From: Muricea muricata
Taxonomy: Eukaryota > Cnidaria > Anthozoa > Malacalcyonacea > Plexauridae
Assembly: GCA_963855995.1 (NCBI GenBank)
Contig: OY979720.1
Location: forward strand, 15,830,430-15,894,429
Direction: 5' to 3'
DNA length: 64,000 nucleotides
Made by a program: the position numbers and the translations under genes. Of the stretch, positions 32,901 through 43,925 are shown one piece after another. The notes under the pieces were generated by a model that was not told the DNA's origin, ran no database searches, and saw only the letters and a list, made by a program, of their open reading frames with translations. Position 1 is the first letter of the stretch. Each line of letters begins with the position of its first letter.

Positions 32901-33587
32901 TAGATCTGAGCTAATGCACGTAACAAGGGAGAAACAGAGTTGGGCGGACTAGATCATCGAAAGAATGACCTGAGCTGACGGTGGATAAGAGGGCCAAGCA
33001 ATAGCGTCGACTAGGTACTAGATACCTTAATTGTTAAGCAATAGACAGTGGGAATGGGAAGGGAGAATACGAAATAGAGAAGAAGAGGATGTTCCCGGGA
33101 GAAGAAATGGTGTTTCCAAATGCATAAATAAAAATCTTTATGTATACTGTAATTATACTTACTTTATATTTATGTCAGCAGGCGTACTGCCTTGCACTTC
33201 GCTGGCTGTGAGCACCGATGCGTCAGTCCATAATTTAAACGCCTTCGCAATCTCTTGTCTTTGTTGCTCCGCTGGCAAGTCATTGTCGAAACTCTCAATT
33301 TTGTATGTCAGTGCGGTCTTGCCCCACGGCGCATGTGGAACATATCTTTTCTTGCGTTCACGCTTGTTTTGGAATGTTCCTGTACCTATGTCGGGATCAC
33401 CACATCGAGGCTTTTTTAAAATCCTGGCCAAAGTTCGTTCAAATGTTGGCACAGCCTTATTCATGAATCGTTTTTTCCCAATCTTTACTCCGTTCCACGT
33501 TGCGAATCTCCATAAGGCGTTTACAAGTTGGCTTGTAGTATATGTCCTTAATGCTGGCGCAGTGTAACCGTAAGATTTCAGGAAATT
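26957..33587 (-). CDS. Matrix metalloproteinase with C-terminal ShKT domain
   Basis: A secreted zinc endopeptidase of the matrixin family. Exons on the minus strand: 33587-33163, 29881-29586, 27051-26957; phases 0, 2 and 1 join cleanly and all borders are AG/GT. Exon one holds the propeptide core (FLKSYGYT), the cysteine switch PRCGDPD, a furin site RERKKR and the start of the catalytic domain ([16 protein letters not shown]). Exon two holds PFDGPG, the zinc site [11 protein letters not shown] and the Met-turn SVM. The last exon encodes six cysteines spaced as a ShKT domain (C-x5-C-x7-C-x6-C-x3-C-x2-C) and then stops. There is no hemopexin domain and almost no hinge: YLYQ runs straight into the first Cys. 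ShKT domains occur on some metalloproteases and channel-blocking peptides; here it may place or modulate the enzyme. Another small exon between 29.5 and 27.1 kb cannot be ruled out. Confidence 0.85.
27304..27690. mobile_element. Palindromic MITE, family C, copy 3
   Basis: It starts AATGGACCATTTCCC and ends GGGAATGGTCCATT, with CTAAATTTACTAAAATGG and its inverse inside. It is diverged from 5891-6236 but has the same order of motifs. Confidence 0.72.
28402..28590. mobile_element. 189-bp hAT-like MITE with perfect 8-bp target duplication
   Basis: The ends CAGGCCCGTGGCTAGAGCGT and its near complement CGCTCTAGCCACGGCCCTG open arms of about 80 bp. GTTCCTTG flanks both sides (28394-28401, 28591-28598). 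A half copy is seen at about 46790-46855. Confidence 0.88.
28658..28808. mobile_element. Inverted-repeat element with CCCTAA-like interior
   Basis: CCGTGTTCTCATATAAATCT on the left and GCGTACTGAGAACACGG on the right, with AATCCAAGCCCTAA and its inverse inside. Confidence 0.6.
29376..29566. mobile_element. CAGTGG-ended MITE beside the MMP splice donor
   Basis: The ends CAGTGGTGGATCCAGGGTAA and TTACGCTAGATCCGCCACTG are inverted repeats, flanked by GTGAT on both sides. The right end lies 19 bp from the donor at 29585. A partial relative is at 46290-46445. Confidence 0.72.
29905..30365 (+). repeat. ~163-bp tandem repeat, nearly three units
   Basis: GTAGTGAAGAATTG recurs at 29932, 30095 and 30258, followed each time by CAGACC and a GATATTATG-containing segment. 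The array begins within 25 bp of the MMP acceptor at 29882. Confidence 0.85.
30487..30608. mobile_element. 122-bp palindromic element
   Basis: TAGGCCTATTTCAGACGTCG at the left and its complement at the right; a loop of under 50 bp with further symmetry. Confidence 0.7.
30925..31075. mobile_element. hAT-like MITE, second copy of the 24766 family
   Basis: The ends CAGTAGCGAAGCCAGCCAGA and GTCGGGCTGGCTTCGCCACTG. The interior is collinear with 24766-24913 (TTTGGTCATGCTATGC, ATTATTCATTTC). The flanking 8-mers TGTGAAAG and TGTAAACT agree at 5 of 8 sites, a decayed duplication. Confidence 0.75.
31387..32175 (+). pseudogene. LINE fragment, 3' end of the reverse-transcriptase ORF plus tail
   Basis: The plus strand encodes [20 protein letters not shown], then [20 protein letters not shown], typical of the region after the reverse-transcriptase core in non-LTR elements. 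A frameshift near 31600 leads into a second frame ending [20 protein letters not shown] at about 31770. A 3' UTR and an A-rich tail with GTTATTA repeats follow. 5' truncated and dead. It lies in the MMP intron. Confidence 0.75.
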
Positions 33588-33692
33588 CTATATGATAGAT
33601 GAGCTATTAGAGAAAACTATGGTCTGGAATATGGGTGTAGCAGGTGATTTCTTTGTGTCAATTTTGTTCAGTGAGTATCCCACTAACATTGT

Positions 33693-33872
<180 letters not shown>

Positions 33873-34059
33873 TTTATACATATTTATTATTTTCAAGCGG
33901 ATTTTACACAGACTTTTCTACTGTGTTATTGACAGGAGCTGTACAATTTTAACCTCTCTTTCTGCAAGAGGCTCGACTGCCTGACCCATTTACTGATGTC
34001 GACTTCAAGCAGCATTTTTTCTTGAGTATAATTATAAAGGTCCGTCCAACGTTTGGCAC

Positions 34060-34290
34060 CAGGGCCCAGCCCCTCGTTTGGCGTTAACCCTGGTTTAAAA
34101 TTTAACCCACTCAGTTTTTGTATTACTATGTGTCACATTCTTTTAAAACTCGAGACAAGAAAACTTCGATCGATCAAGGGAAGATTTATGAACAAAATAT
34201 TTTCAAGTTTACAAATAAGTTGTTGGGAAAATTTGATTTGAATTTTGAATTTATCCATGGTTAAGCCCACCCACTTTTGAACGACCGGAC
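34060..34290. mobile_element. MITE-like repeat with GTTAACCC / GGTTAAGCC ends
   Basis: GCACCAGGGCCCAGCCCCTC, then GGCGTTAACCCTGG, at the left; CCATGGTTAAGCCCACCCAC, then GAACGACCGGACCC, at the right. A relative lies at 45995-46230 (CTTGGTTCGCGCTAACC, AAGTTCAACCCA). Confidence 0.5.
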
Positions 34291-34660
34291 CCATATCTCT
34301 CAGCTTTCATGAAAAACAAGCTTTGCGTTGAAAATTAACGCCAAACATGTTCGCACAAACTAAATAATATATGCCTAGCCCATGAACTACAGTAGCTCTG
34401 CTGGGTGCGGGTATTTACTCTGTGGATACAAGATTATAATTATCTGAGGTACGGTTGTATCAAAGGCGTTTAACGTAATGATTTTGACCAATTCTTGACT
34501 TGCAACCAATCTCTTGGGACACACGAGACAATGTTTCTCACCCACGTTGGCTGGTGCCCACAACAGAACTGATAAAATATTCTTTTGTACTTCACCACCA
34601 ACATGGCGGACGTGCAAGTCAAGAATACCGAGAGCGTGGGTACCATCCGACTTAATGCAC

Positions 34661-35246
34661 ATTCTCATTGTTTTGAATAGGTTATTATCTTTAAGAAACG
34701 TTCACTTATTACGTTTACTCAATGCAACAGGTTATCATTTAGGTAAAGGAGGTCATTATTCAATAATAACCTGTTACATTGAATAAACGTAATAAGACTA
34801 CGTTTACACTACTCCGGAGCGAAATAATGCCGATAAAATTTACTTGCGTTTACACTACGCCGTTACAGTTTTGTAACTTGTTTACAAGCACTCATATAAA
34901 CCAAAAATATTTTTAACAAAGCAAAGAAATTTAAACGAAAAGCATTCAAGTTTGCTGTTTTGAGACCAGAGATGTTTCATTTACAAGCGGCACCAAAAAT
35001 TAACGGCGTTTGTGTTTACACAACGCCGCGTAGCGCTCCGTTTTCGTTCGACCACGTTTAGAAAGCGTGGTCGTGTCGCTACGGCAAAAGTGACGTTTTC
35101 AAACATATCCGCTCCGGTGCTGTGTAAACGGAACGCCGTTTTGTTACTTTTTTCCGCCGTTTTCAGACCGATCCGGAGTAGTGTAAACGTAGTCTAATAA
35201 GCGAACGTTTCTTAAAGATAATAACCTACTCAAAACAATGAGAATT
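34661..35246. mobile_element. Fold-back element in the loop of the large inverted repeat
   Basis: The arm ATTCTCATTGTTTTGAATAG with TCTTTAAGAAACGTTC at the left appears inverted at 35200-35246. It encloses the element at 34796-35194. Confidence 0.7.
34796..35194. mobile_element. 399-bp element with GACTACGTTTACACTACTCC ends
   Basis: Perfect terminal inverted repeats of at least 23 bp (GACTACGTTTACACTACTCC, then GGA). TAATAA flanks both sides (34790-34795, 35195-35200); the target could be a shorter TTA/TAA within it. The interior is CpG-rich around CGCCG words. No transposase. Confidence 0.82.
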
Positions 35247-35594
35247 ATTTATAAGCCGTATTATGAGCCAATTCCTTTCTACTTTCGGCATGCCCACGCT
35301 CCGCCCACTTTTTATTATGCTGCATGCGTCAGGCATGAGAAATTGTGAATGAAAGTGGTGCTTTTGTGGTCACAGATTCCTTGCACATTTATGCTGTGAT
35401 ACAGTATCGTTTGCGATTCGCAAAGTCCCACTCGTTGTCCTTCGGAGCAATGATTTTGATATGACAAACATCGTAACACCGATTGCACAACTCCACAGTG
35501 GAAATTTGCGATTTCATATAAACCTTGCTTTATTCTTTTCTTGGAGGTCGGCCATGTTGGTGGTGAAGTACAAAAGAATATTTTATTAGTTCTA

Positions 35595-36081
35595 CAGGGT
35601 GTCCCAAAAAACCGCAAAAACTATTGAAATCACCTATTGTTAACATTTGAATGCCCTAGCACTTGTTAAAAAATTAAAATATCTTTGTAAAGTACGTTTG
35701 TTTTGCTCATGGGAATTTACATTTGTAAATTGTTTTCTTTAAACCCCAAAAGCAAATCAGGTTTAGAAAAAATGAAAACAATACTATTGATGTCGGGAAA
35801 ATCCCGGCTGAAACAACTGATACGTGTAGGTAATATTGATAAAAACCAAATTGAATAGGCTAAAATAACCCATGCATAAAATTTGATTGCATTTTTAATA
35901 TGCACTCGTAGGTTTAGTTTTTTTGTCTGGCATAAAAATGGTTAATTACACTTAGTATTACTATTAATTATGACGGTTATGTCAATAGTTTATCCACTCG
36001 TGGGTTCAATTTAGTGCTAGGCATTGAAATTCTAACAATAGATCATTTTCAATAGTTTTTGGGTTTTTTTGGAACACCCTG
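35595..36081. mobile_element. 487-bp TA-flanked element with CAGGGTGT ends, copy 1
   Basis: It starts CAGGGTGTCCCAAAAAACCG and ends TTTTTTTGGAACACCCTG, with TA on each side. The uninterrupted opposite arm at about 34556-34575 shows the empty site, which confirms both borders. Similar ends occur at 53467-53953. Confidence 0.85.
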
Positions 36082-36244
36082 TATTGTGGGCAACAGCCAA
36101 CGTGGGTGAGAAACATTGTGAGGTGTGTCCCGAGAGATTAGTCGCAAGTCAAGAATAGCGCCAAACGGGCTTCATACAACGCAATTTCTCGAGCGTAAAT
36201 TTTATACGGTGGTTAGCGATTTATACGGTGGATCGTGACTTAAA

Positions 36245-36495
36245 GGTAATGGCTATAGGGGATGGACGAGAGGTAGGTTTTCAAGATGGCGGCTGTTTTT
36301 CAAGATTCTTAAAACGAGAACGAATCAACAACCTTTACAGCATTCCTAAAGCTTACCCTAACCCTTACTCTAAACCTAACCACAATTTACGAATGCTATA
36401 AATGTCTGGTTGTTGATTCGTTTTCGTTTTAAGAATCTTGAAAAACAGCCACCATCTTGAAAACCTACCTCTTGTCCATCCCCTTTAGCCATGAC
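36245..36495. mobile_element. 251-bp fold-back element flanked by 11-bp direct repeats
   Basis: GGTAATGGCTATAGGGGATG at the left and CATCCCCTTTAGCCATGAC at the right lead into arms of about 90 bp. CGTGACTTAAA occurs exactly on both sides (36234-36244, 36496-36506). The centre has CCTAAC-like words. Confidence 0.82.
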
Positions 36496-36519
36496 CGTGA
36501 CTTAAACGCCTTTGATACA

Positions 36520-36660
36520 ACCGGCCCCAGATCTCTCAGCTTTCATGAAAACAAGCTTGGTGTTGAAAATTAACGCCAAACATGTTCGCACAAACTAAAT
36601 GATATATGCCTAGCCCATGAACTGTACAGTAGCACCCAGCGGGTGCGGGTATTTGCTACA
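36520..36660 (+). repeat. Direct repeat of 34283-34440
   Basis: Both segments run ACCGG, ATCTCTCAGCTTTCATGAAA, TTAACGCCAAACATGTTCGC, GGGTGCGGGTATTT in the same orientation with few differences. Confidence 0.75.
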
Positions 36661-37187
36661 AGATTATACTTGTCTGTACTCGTTTTAATTGTTTCCCATA
36701 TGGGAATTTAGAGCACGCCCACAACCTTGGTTCACGACCACAGAGGCGAGTCGTTCTCCGTGAGAAATGATTTTGTACAATCGTTATGTTAAAACTAACC
36801 TCTCTGAAAGTCCAAAAATGCACTAAGATGTCACTTGGTTTCTAGGACTACATTATAACAGGTGATATTAAATTCTATAGATGTTTGTATGCCTCCTGAA
36901 GAGTGCGCAATACTTTACGTGCTGTTCAAGTGCAGGCGGCAACATGTGTTTGCCAAATTAAGCAACATTATTCCGGTAAAGTGTTAATATTTTACCATCT
37001 TGATGTTCTGATATATGCGTGCGACTCAAATCAAGTTTCTGATACACTGTAAACTAAACTTGTCTTAAATAACACACAATCATGTGTGTTGATTTGACTC
37101 CTATTCAAATTTGTTCCTCAATTTAGCTTTTCACTCATATTTTCCCCGATTTCGTGACCTTTTGATGACATTAGTCTTGACACTTAC

Positions 37188-37361
37188 TTTAATGCGAGCG
37201 ATACAAGCAGCTTGTCTTGTGTTTTTATGATTAAGTCGGCGTTTTAACAACGCGTAACATTTATGAATTTTTAATTTGTCGTCTTCTGTTTGGTCATTTA
37301 TTGGTAGGGCCAACGTGCTACCCAAGAGCACTAGAACGCCAGCTATCACAGCAAATCTCAT
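37188..37361 (-). CDS. Signal-peptide first exon, probably of the MMP gene
   Basis: The exon runs from an ATG at 37361 to a perfect donor (AAA then GTAAGT at 37187). It encodes 58 residues: a signal peptide (MRFAVIAGVLVLLGSTLA), an acidic stretch (NDQTEDD) and a basic helical segment with two Cys (HKCYALLKRR; AACIARIK). It ends in phase 0, matching the phase-0 start of the propeptide exon at 33587. The join would give one 329-residue MMP reading [12 protein letters not shown], a sensible propeptide helix. The ATG 42 bp upstream is less likely because the signal peptide starts best at MRFAV. If not part of the MMP, it begins an unknown secreted protein. Confidence 0.55.
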
Positions 37362-37445
37362 CTTGTTTGTTCTACGTTTCCAGCCGCGTGTGCCTTCGGT
37401 CATTCAGCTACCTTGCCTTCTGGCCTTCTCGTTTTCTGCACAAGG

Positions 37446-37453
37446 TTTTTATA
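37446..37453 (-). promoter_or_regulatory. TATA box upstream of the signal-peptide exon
   Basis: On the minus strand GAGTATAAAAACC lies about 85 bp before the start codon at 37361, which fits transcription starting near 37420. Confidence 0.6.
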
Positions 37454-38280
37454 CTCTTGAGTGGTCATTGAATTAAGCTGTTTGCTTTTCAAAAGCTTGT
37501 ACAAACAATCTTTTGTGTAAAGCTTTTCAAATAAACCTACGCGTTTTGCTTCAGAGGAATTGACCTCTTTGTGGCGTGGAAAAGGAAAAGAATTTGGCCT
37601 CTGCTATTTGTGCCGCAATCGAGAAGAAAGTTTTTCTATTTTTACAACACTTCGAATATTTGCTGATTTATTTCATGCAAATCGGTCGTTATGCAAGGTG
37701 GCAAAGAATACCTTGACTGCGCATTTTTATGTTTTAAAGACATGTAACATACCTATTTATAGATTTTTTATGTGAACTATTATACCTTGTGTACTTGCTT
37801 AATAATTATATGACATATGATGTCAACAATGCTTGTATAAAAAGCACGCGAATGTACTGTGTAGTGCATGTTTAGTAGCATTAATTACTTTGCATAAGAG
37901 CTACACATATATAGAACGATAAAAAATATTGATTTAAACTGATATTTTGTTTTACTTCCCCATTAATAAAAACATTATTGTCATAATATTTACCAGCCTA
38001 ATGGATCTAATACACCGACTATATATTGCTACATACCGACTGTGGGAATCGTTTTGCAATGCATTGCAATCGACTGCATGAGTAGATTTGTTAATATATT
38101 CTGCATGTAGTTATTGTTAGTGGAATCATACTAATGCTGTAATTTGATTGGCTCCTCTTCTCACTATCTATTCCTCGATAGATAGCGAGTAGCAAAACAA
38201 TAATTTTCCTGGTGCATTTTTTCAATTCAAAGATAATTTGCAATATTATTTAATATTGTTTTTATCTTAGATTCTACTGA

Positions 38281-38387
38281 AACAATTAGATCACTCGCTC
38301 TCAATTTCTACGCGGTGATAGTTGATTTGGGCTTCGCCCTCATTAACTGTCAACGCATAGAAATCTCGAGCTCGTAATCTAATTGTT
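38281..38387. repeat. 107-bp inverted repeat with GGGCTTCGCCC centre
   Basis: AACAATTAGATCACTCGC and CGAGCTCGTAATCTAATTGTT are the outer arms; TTTCTACGCGGTGATAGTTG is mirrored by CAACGCATAGAAA. Confidence 0.65.
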
Positions 38388-40596
38388 AACTACAGTTTGT
38401 AACATTCGTTTAGATTGTTTTTCATTGTAATGATATGGGAGGCACTTTCTAATTATTCATGCAGACAACGGAAAAGTATTTATTCGTTAAAGTTTATGCA
38501 TTCGATAAAATGATGGTGACATTTGTGAACTTGGTACACCTTGATTAACATAGTGTGAAAATTGGTGTTGATCAGACTGAGCTGTTAGTATAAGTGCTCC
38601 TCCTACTAGATTAATTATCCTGTCCTGACGCAGCGTGAGAACAATCAATTTCCATCTTTGAACTGCAAATGTTTAGATATGCAAACATTATGTTGTCAGG
38701 TGTCTGTTTAAACGCTTAGGAACCTTCAGGAAACAATCCAAATAACCTGTTTTTCACTTTCAGCGAGAGAATAATAAAACTTCCTTAGATGGTCATATAG
38801 ATGGTCTTCGACCAAATTCTTATAGCAGCGTCGTATAGTGACGGGAAAATGTACCTACACGAACCTTTCGGTACATTCAAAACTGCTTTTCCTCCATATT
38901 TTCATTATAAATTAAGAAGTCTCCGTCTTACCTTAAACCCAATAATTTCTTCACTCGTTATTTTAACTCAGATTTCAAGGAAATCATTGGCGCGAAAAAG
39001 CCAAGCTAGTTTTTGCTCGCTGAAATATGCACTCAAAACATTCGTTTCTTGTTTAAAGCTTGGTTTAGGACTTTAGGTCGCAGTTTGCCTTTAGGTAACA
39101 AGTTGGTTTTGGTAACAGATTGCAGTGATCATGTAACCTCTTAAAAATTGCTAAACTTTGAACATTTACCCGTTGCTACGGACTTTGGGGTTGAAGGCCT
39201 GTAAGGCGCGATGCGAAACGGTACATTATGTAATGTCAATCTATAGCAAAGTTTTGACTACCTTTTTTGACTCATCCTGTATAAATACGGTATGATTGCA
39301 TAACAGTGAAAAATAGAGAGAAAACGTGAAGGGTTTTTAGTAAACAAAGACACCTTACTCTACAACATTTCTTGCTCTACAGTATTTCACACGTACACTA
39401 CAAACATTTTGGCATGTCGATATTGACAGGCTGGTTTCCTTTAAAGGAACATGTAACCCACTTAAGATGTCTGGATATTATCGGAGAAAGTTCTTTGAGT
39501 GCCTGTAAAGTTTTCTGTTTTTGTCGACGACCCTCCCACCACAGAAAGCTGTTACGATATGGTCAATTACCTGTTATTAATGTACCATTTTTGGAGACTA
39601 TTGCATGGGTGCGTCTGAGTGTTCATTTTGCTGAGTAACTATAACTGCACTATTTATATATCTTATACAATAGTTATACGTGCAGTCATTGCGTCTTAGT
39701 TCGCGTGCTCTTGAAGGACCGGTATTTTTGTGAAATTACGTACTCATTCCAAAAAAAAAATGAGGAAAACATGTGTGGAAAAACATGTGTGGGAAACGTT
39801 TGGCAACTTTTTTGCTGACTAACCGAATTTAGCATTTTAGTATAGTATATATTTCGTAACCATGCATCTAAGTTTTTAATTGTAGGGAGCGTCTCGACTC
39901 TTGTCTCTGACTAAACCTGCTGCTAATCTATATGATGATGTTAAACAAAGAAAGGGGAAGATATTTTTCTGCATTGAATGAAACCTCCTACGTCAAAGAA
40001 GGCACATTCAATCTGTTTGGAAGTTTTTCGTCGTTGCTAATTCCGTCGATTCATAAACGTTTAGATCCTATTAATTCTGACATGCTTCACTACAACCACT
40101 GGAAACATCCTGTAAATAGGCGAAGCAATTGCCCATACCATCGGGCAGAAATTGGAAATGCAATAGATAAGGTGCTTTTGTGTCGTTTTATCGATGAGAT
40201 TCTGTTCTATCATTTGGCAGCTGAGCTTAACACCCCACGCCCAATTCTGTGTATCTATTTGGGAAAATAGTAACATACTCTTGTCGCTAAATTAGTGTGC
40301 GCATAAGAGCTAACCGTCTCAGAGCTTCGAACAGATGTCTAAAAAGCCTTTGTCTTACAGCCTAAACGGGATAAAAAAAACACGCATACATAAACTATAC
40401 TTTGCAAAACAATGAGAGGATTTGTTTTGTGAGCAGCTGATGATTAGTTGTGAGCTATGCTTTTCGTTATTTTATTTTTCATTACCTCAATATACTTGCC
40501 AAATGAATAGAGTTCCTGTAATAGTCCCTTTGTCTCTCCCTTACGTTTTTTATGTATTTGAGCAGCGAGAGCACGATTATAAGATTTAAAAAACTT

Positions 40597-40960
40597 ATAG
40601 TGCAGATAGATAGATAAATAGTTTATTAACATCACCTTGCAGTCTAAAGACTGAATTACATGAGTATAGTTACAATATTTTTTAAAAGATAAACAAGAAT
40701 ATATTTACAATATATAATTATATCTATATAAAATTACATCAAACACTCCATAAAATATTACTAGACTGAGTATCTATAAATATAACTGTAAAAAAGCATG
40801 CTTAAATACAGTGTTTCTTCGCATAGTGCGGGATAAAAGTGTTCTCATAGCGCAACGTATTTGCCAGGGGGACTTCAAAGGTTCTTTTATTTCGTAAGTC
40901 TCTACTGGCTGCTTTTGGTGGTAGAAGTTTTGCATAATCTGTTTACTTACTTACATCGGC
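40597..40960 (-). pseudogene. LINE remnant, C-terminal coding tail and 3' UTR
   Basis: On the minus strand about 40800-40930 encodes LPPKAASRDLRNKRTFEVPL and then NTFIPHYAKKHC, the style of a non-LTR ORF2 C-terminus. AATAAA and a (TATC)n tail follow near 40620-40600. The reverse-transcriptase core is absent. Confidence 0.6.
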
Positions 40961-43925
40961 TTATATAGATTATACCGGTACATAATTTTATATGTATTGA
41001 TCGAGTTACCGAAATTTAACAAAACTTTATGAATGTATGCACGTGCATGCGTCTTTAGCGAACATGAGTATATAAGCTATTTTTTAAAGCCATGGGTAAT
41101 AGACCTTTTTCCTCATGACGTCAAATGCTGAAAAAATAATCTTACATAAAATTAGATTGGCTCAACATTTTCCCCGCGAGCCAATCATGTCTCGTATAAC
41201 ATACCGCATCACTGAAATGTCTATATTAGGTAAATTTTCATCCTGGCTTCAATATATGTTTGGATTCTTCACTGCAATGTGCGAAACTGTCAATTTGCCA
41301 GTGCTTATCATGATAGCGGTGTATAGAGAAGTAACTTTTATAGCGTCATCCATCAAAAAAATGAGAAGACCCTCAACAGCATGGAGACGCTTTTCCTCAA
41401 TGCTGCCGATTACGTTTGTACTGTACTGTACTGTAAATTGTATACATGTATGGGTTAAAAATTACCTTCCAAACTATTTTGTGTATATTATGTGATTTGA
41501 AAGCTCCACATGTTGAAGCAAACAACGGGCCCGCTAGTTCTTAACAAACAGTTTCGAAGAAGTACTTTTAGAGAAAGTATAAAACTACCTGCTGGTATAA
41601 AATAATTATATGAATAAGTAAGTATAAGAGAACTTTTTTATCCATAGTAGACTCAACAGGATTTACAATAAAGTGAACAAGATGATAATCATAGATTACA
41701 AAAAGCAAAATTATATACAAACACATTGTTAAGATAATATGTAATAACATCACTTGAAATTGTTGGTTGCTTGGTTCTGTGGCGCCATACGTATTATGTA
41801 ACATCATCGGAAGCTCTTGCAGTACGATCAAAAAGACGGTTTCAGGGCGATCGAGGTGAAATCTTTCTTGAAGGGCATGTTCACTACGTGTCTTTCCGTA
41901 CTGGCTCGAAGTCAAAACAGTTCGCCATCATGAAAATATTACGTCATGTGGTGTTATAAGCTAGCGTAAATTTAAACCATGTTGCGATATGGATTCAAAA
42001 AAGTTCTCAACGTGTTATAAAGGTGCATGTGAATTTGCCTTGTTTGAAATCGCATGTCAAGGCGAGGGTATGCACGAGTGTTCGTTGTCTAAGCATAGAA
42101 ACAAGACACAATGTAATACGAAAAGTCTGCGCGCGATGTTGTCGCCTATCACGCAGGCTAGGATACCACGATTTACTATAGAAAGCCGTGCTCTTGTTCA
42201 CGAGAATGCGGAGAATCTCATTTTCAACAATGTTTTGTTCTTCTTTTAGTTTATTCCAAGTATTTCACTCCAGACAGCTTGAATTTTTGCCTTTTGTGCA
42301 CTACAGCATGTACATTCAATTGCCTACTTAGCGGAACACTCGTCATGTACAATTTCAAATTTTCCACGCCACTGTGCAAACTAATGGTATAATTATAGAG
42401 AACTTTTCAACTTTGCGGGTGATGTCTAGACCAGCAGTCTGTTGCCAAAGACAACACACAGTCTATCCTTAGGTATATAGAGCTATAGCTTTTCGAGGGG
42501 TTTTTGTAAAGTTAAGATCGATTAGACTGATAAAGAAACGACTGGAAATTTATACGCAATAGTTAACGCTAATGTTCACTTGCCAGTGATCATGATGTGA
42601 AACAGTTTCCTTGATTCTCATCACCAATTTTCAAAAACGCCCACGAGGCAGGATATGTTTATAATTATTCAGATACTTAAAAGAAATTTAAACACTCACA
42701 GAACACCTGCGCAAACTTGCTTAATCATGCACTTCTTTAAGTGTAGCATGTTATGTTCTAAACTATATGTAAAAGGATATAAACTAGAAAAATACAAACT
42801 TACACTATATAGTTACACCAGGAACGAAGTTAGGTCTGACGCCAGACGTGTTTATATTCCAACCCTTCACGCCTGTATTGTATTAACTTCGAATCGACCA
42901 ATAGTGCTAATTGTCTAGTTTGGCCAAGTGTTCCCGGTATGCATGAACAGCCGAGTCTAACATTCAGCTATTGGTTGTTTACCCAAGAATACAATAGACA
43001 CGTGATGAGATAAGTACCGATCAAAAAAACCTGTACGATAACAGCAATAAAAATTGAGTTCTACTGCTTTGTAAGTATATAAGACTCGAAATGATGTATG
43101 ATTCTATTTGCCATCGATAATGATTATTAAGTTGGCAAATTATGTTCACGTGATTACATGCATGACCGTGCAATCAATCACGTGCATGTAGTTTTTATTT
43201 GAAATAGATTCAATTACTCAAGATTGTTACCGTCTTATGATCGTACTATGGATTTACTGAGTTGCTTAAAAATTGCGCATAAGAGTTTTAAAGCTACCGC
43301 AGCGAACGAGCCTTATATGGCACTGGCAAAATTCTCTAATTTTGTTTGAAAGTTATGGGCCTGAAATGCAATTCTTTAGAATCAGCATGAGTTTAATTCA
43401 TCCTTTTCTCTTAGAAAAATGTTTGTTTCGTAGATAAATCAAATGATTCAAATGAATAACAGGGATTTATTTTGGTGTCAAGTGAAACATTTAGAAATTG
43501 TTTTCATTCCTATTGAATTTTAAAAATATTCTGATTTAGTCAAAAGCAAAGTTTTCTTGCCCTAATACACTTTGCAAATGTTGTAGCAGGGACGCCGAAA
43601 AAGGCCAGAGGAGGGGGGGGGGGCAACTTTTGTTGAAGGGCACCGATAAAATTTTAAACAAGTTAAAGTCCTTGTACTATTCGGGAATTTAGAGAGTCAG
43701 TTGCGTTCCGATTTCGTCAATTTGCAGTGTCACAGCGGCTTTTGTTATCACTATAAGGCATGCTGTTCAAAAACGAAGCGAAAAAGAACTCAAGCCCTGC
43801 TTTCAGTGTCTTATATAATATTTTTTATACTTGAAGGGAACTTTTGCTCCCCTTGCTCCTCCCAGGGAGTGCCCCCCGTTTCCACTCCGCTGTGTTCTAG
43901 CATTTAAAAACACCCTTACGTGAGC

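Larger units (their letters stand above)
29882..33162 (-). other. MMP intron inside the catalytic domain
   Basis: The donor is GTAAGT at 33162 and the acceptor TTTAG at 29886-29882. It holds the 163-bp tandem repeat, palindromes, a hAT-like MITE and the LINE fragment. The stretch 32.2-33.1 kb has open frames on both strands but none with a recognisable domain. Confidence 0.75.
34453..36523. mobile_element. Large inverted repeat with nested insertions
   Basis: The left arm 34453-34625 matches the right arm 35533-36523 inverted (CCAACGTGGGTGAGAAACAT; AAAATATTCTTTTGTACTTC). The right arm is longer only because it carries two inserts, 35595-36081 and 36245-36495, and about 60 bp of extra sequence. 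The loop holds further nested elements. Confidence 0.75.

Noticed and set aside
32503-32926. Overlapping open frames on both strands (84-119 codons) in an MMP intron
   Set aside because: No domain and no strand bias; sequence words such as AACATTGTTGGGCCAACA suggest repeat remnants.
39932-40270. 112-codon plus-strand frame
   Set aside because: Same reasons; the protein looks random and the acceptor-like site before it has no matching partner exon.
41115-41495. 126-codon plus-strand frame
   Set aside because: No domain, no signal peptide, no splice context; frames this long are expected by chance in 64 kb of six-frame translation.
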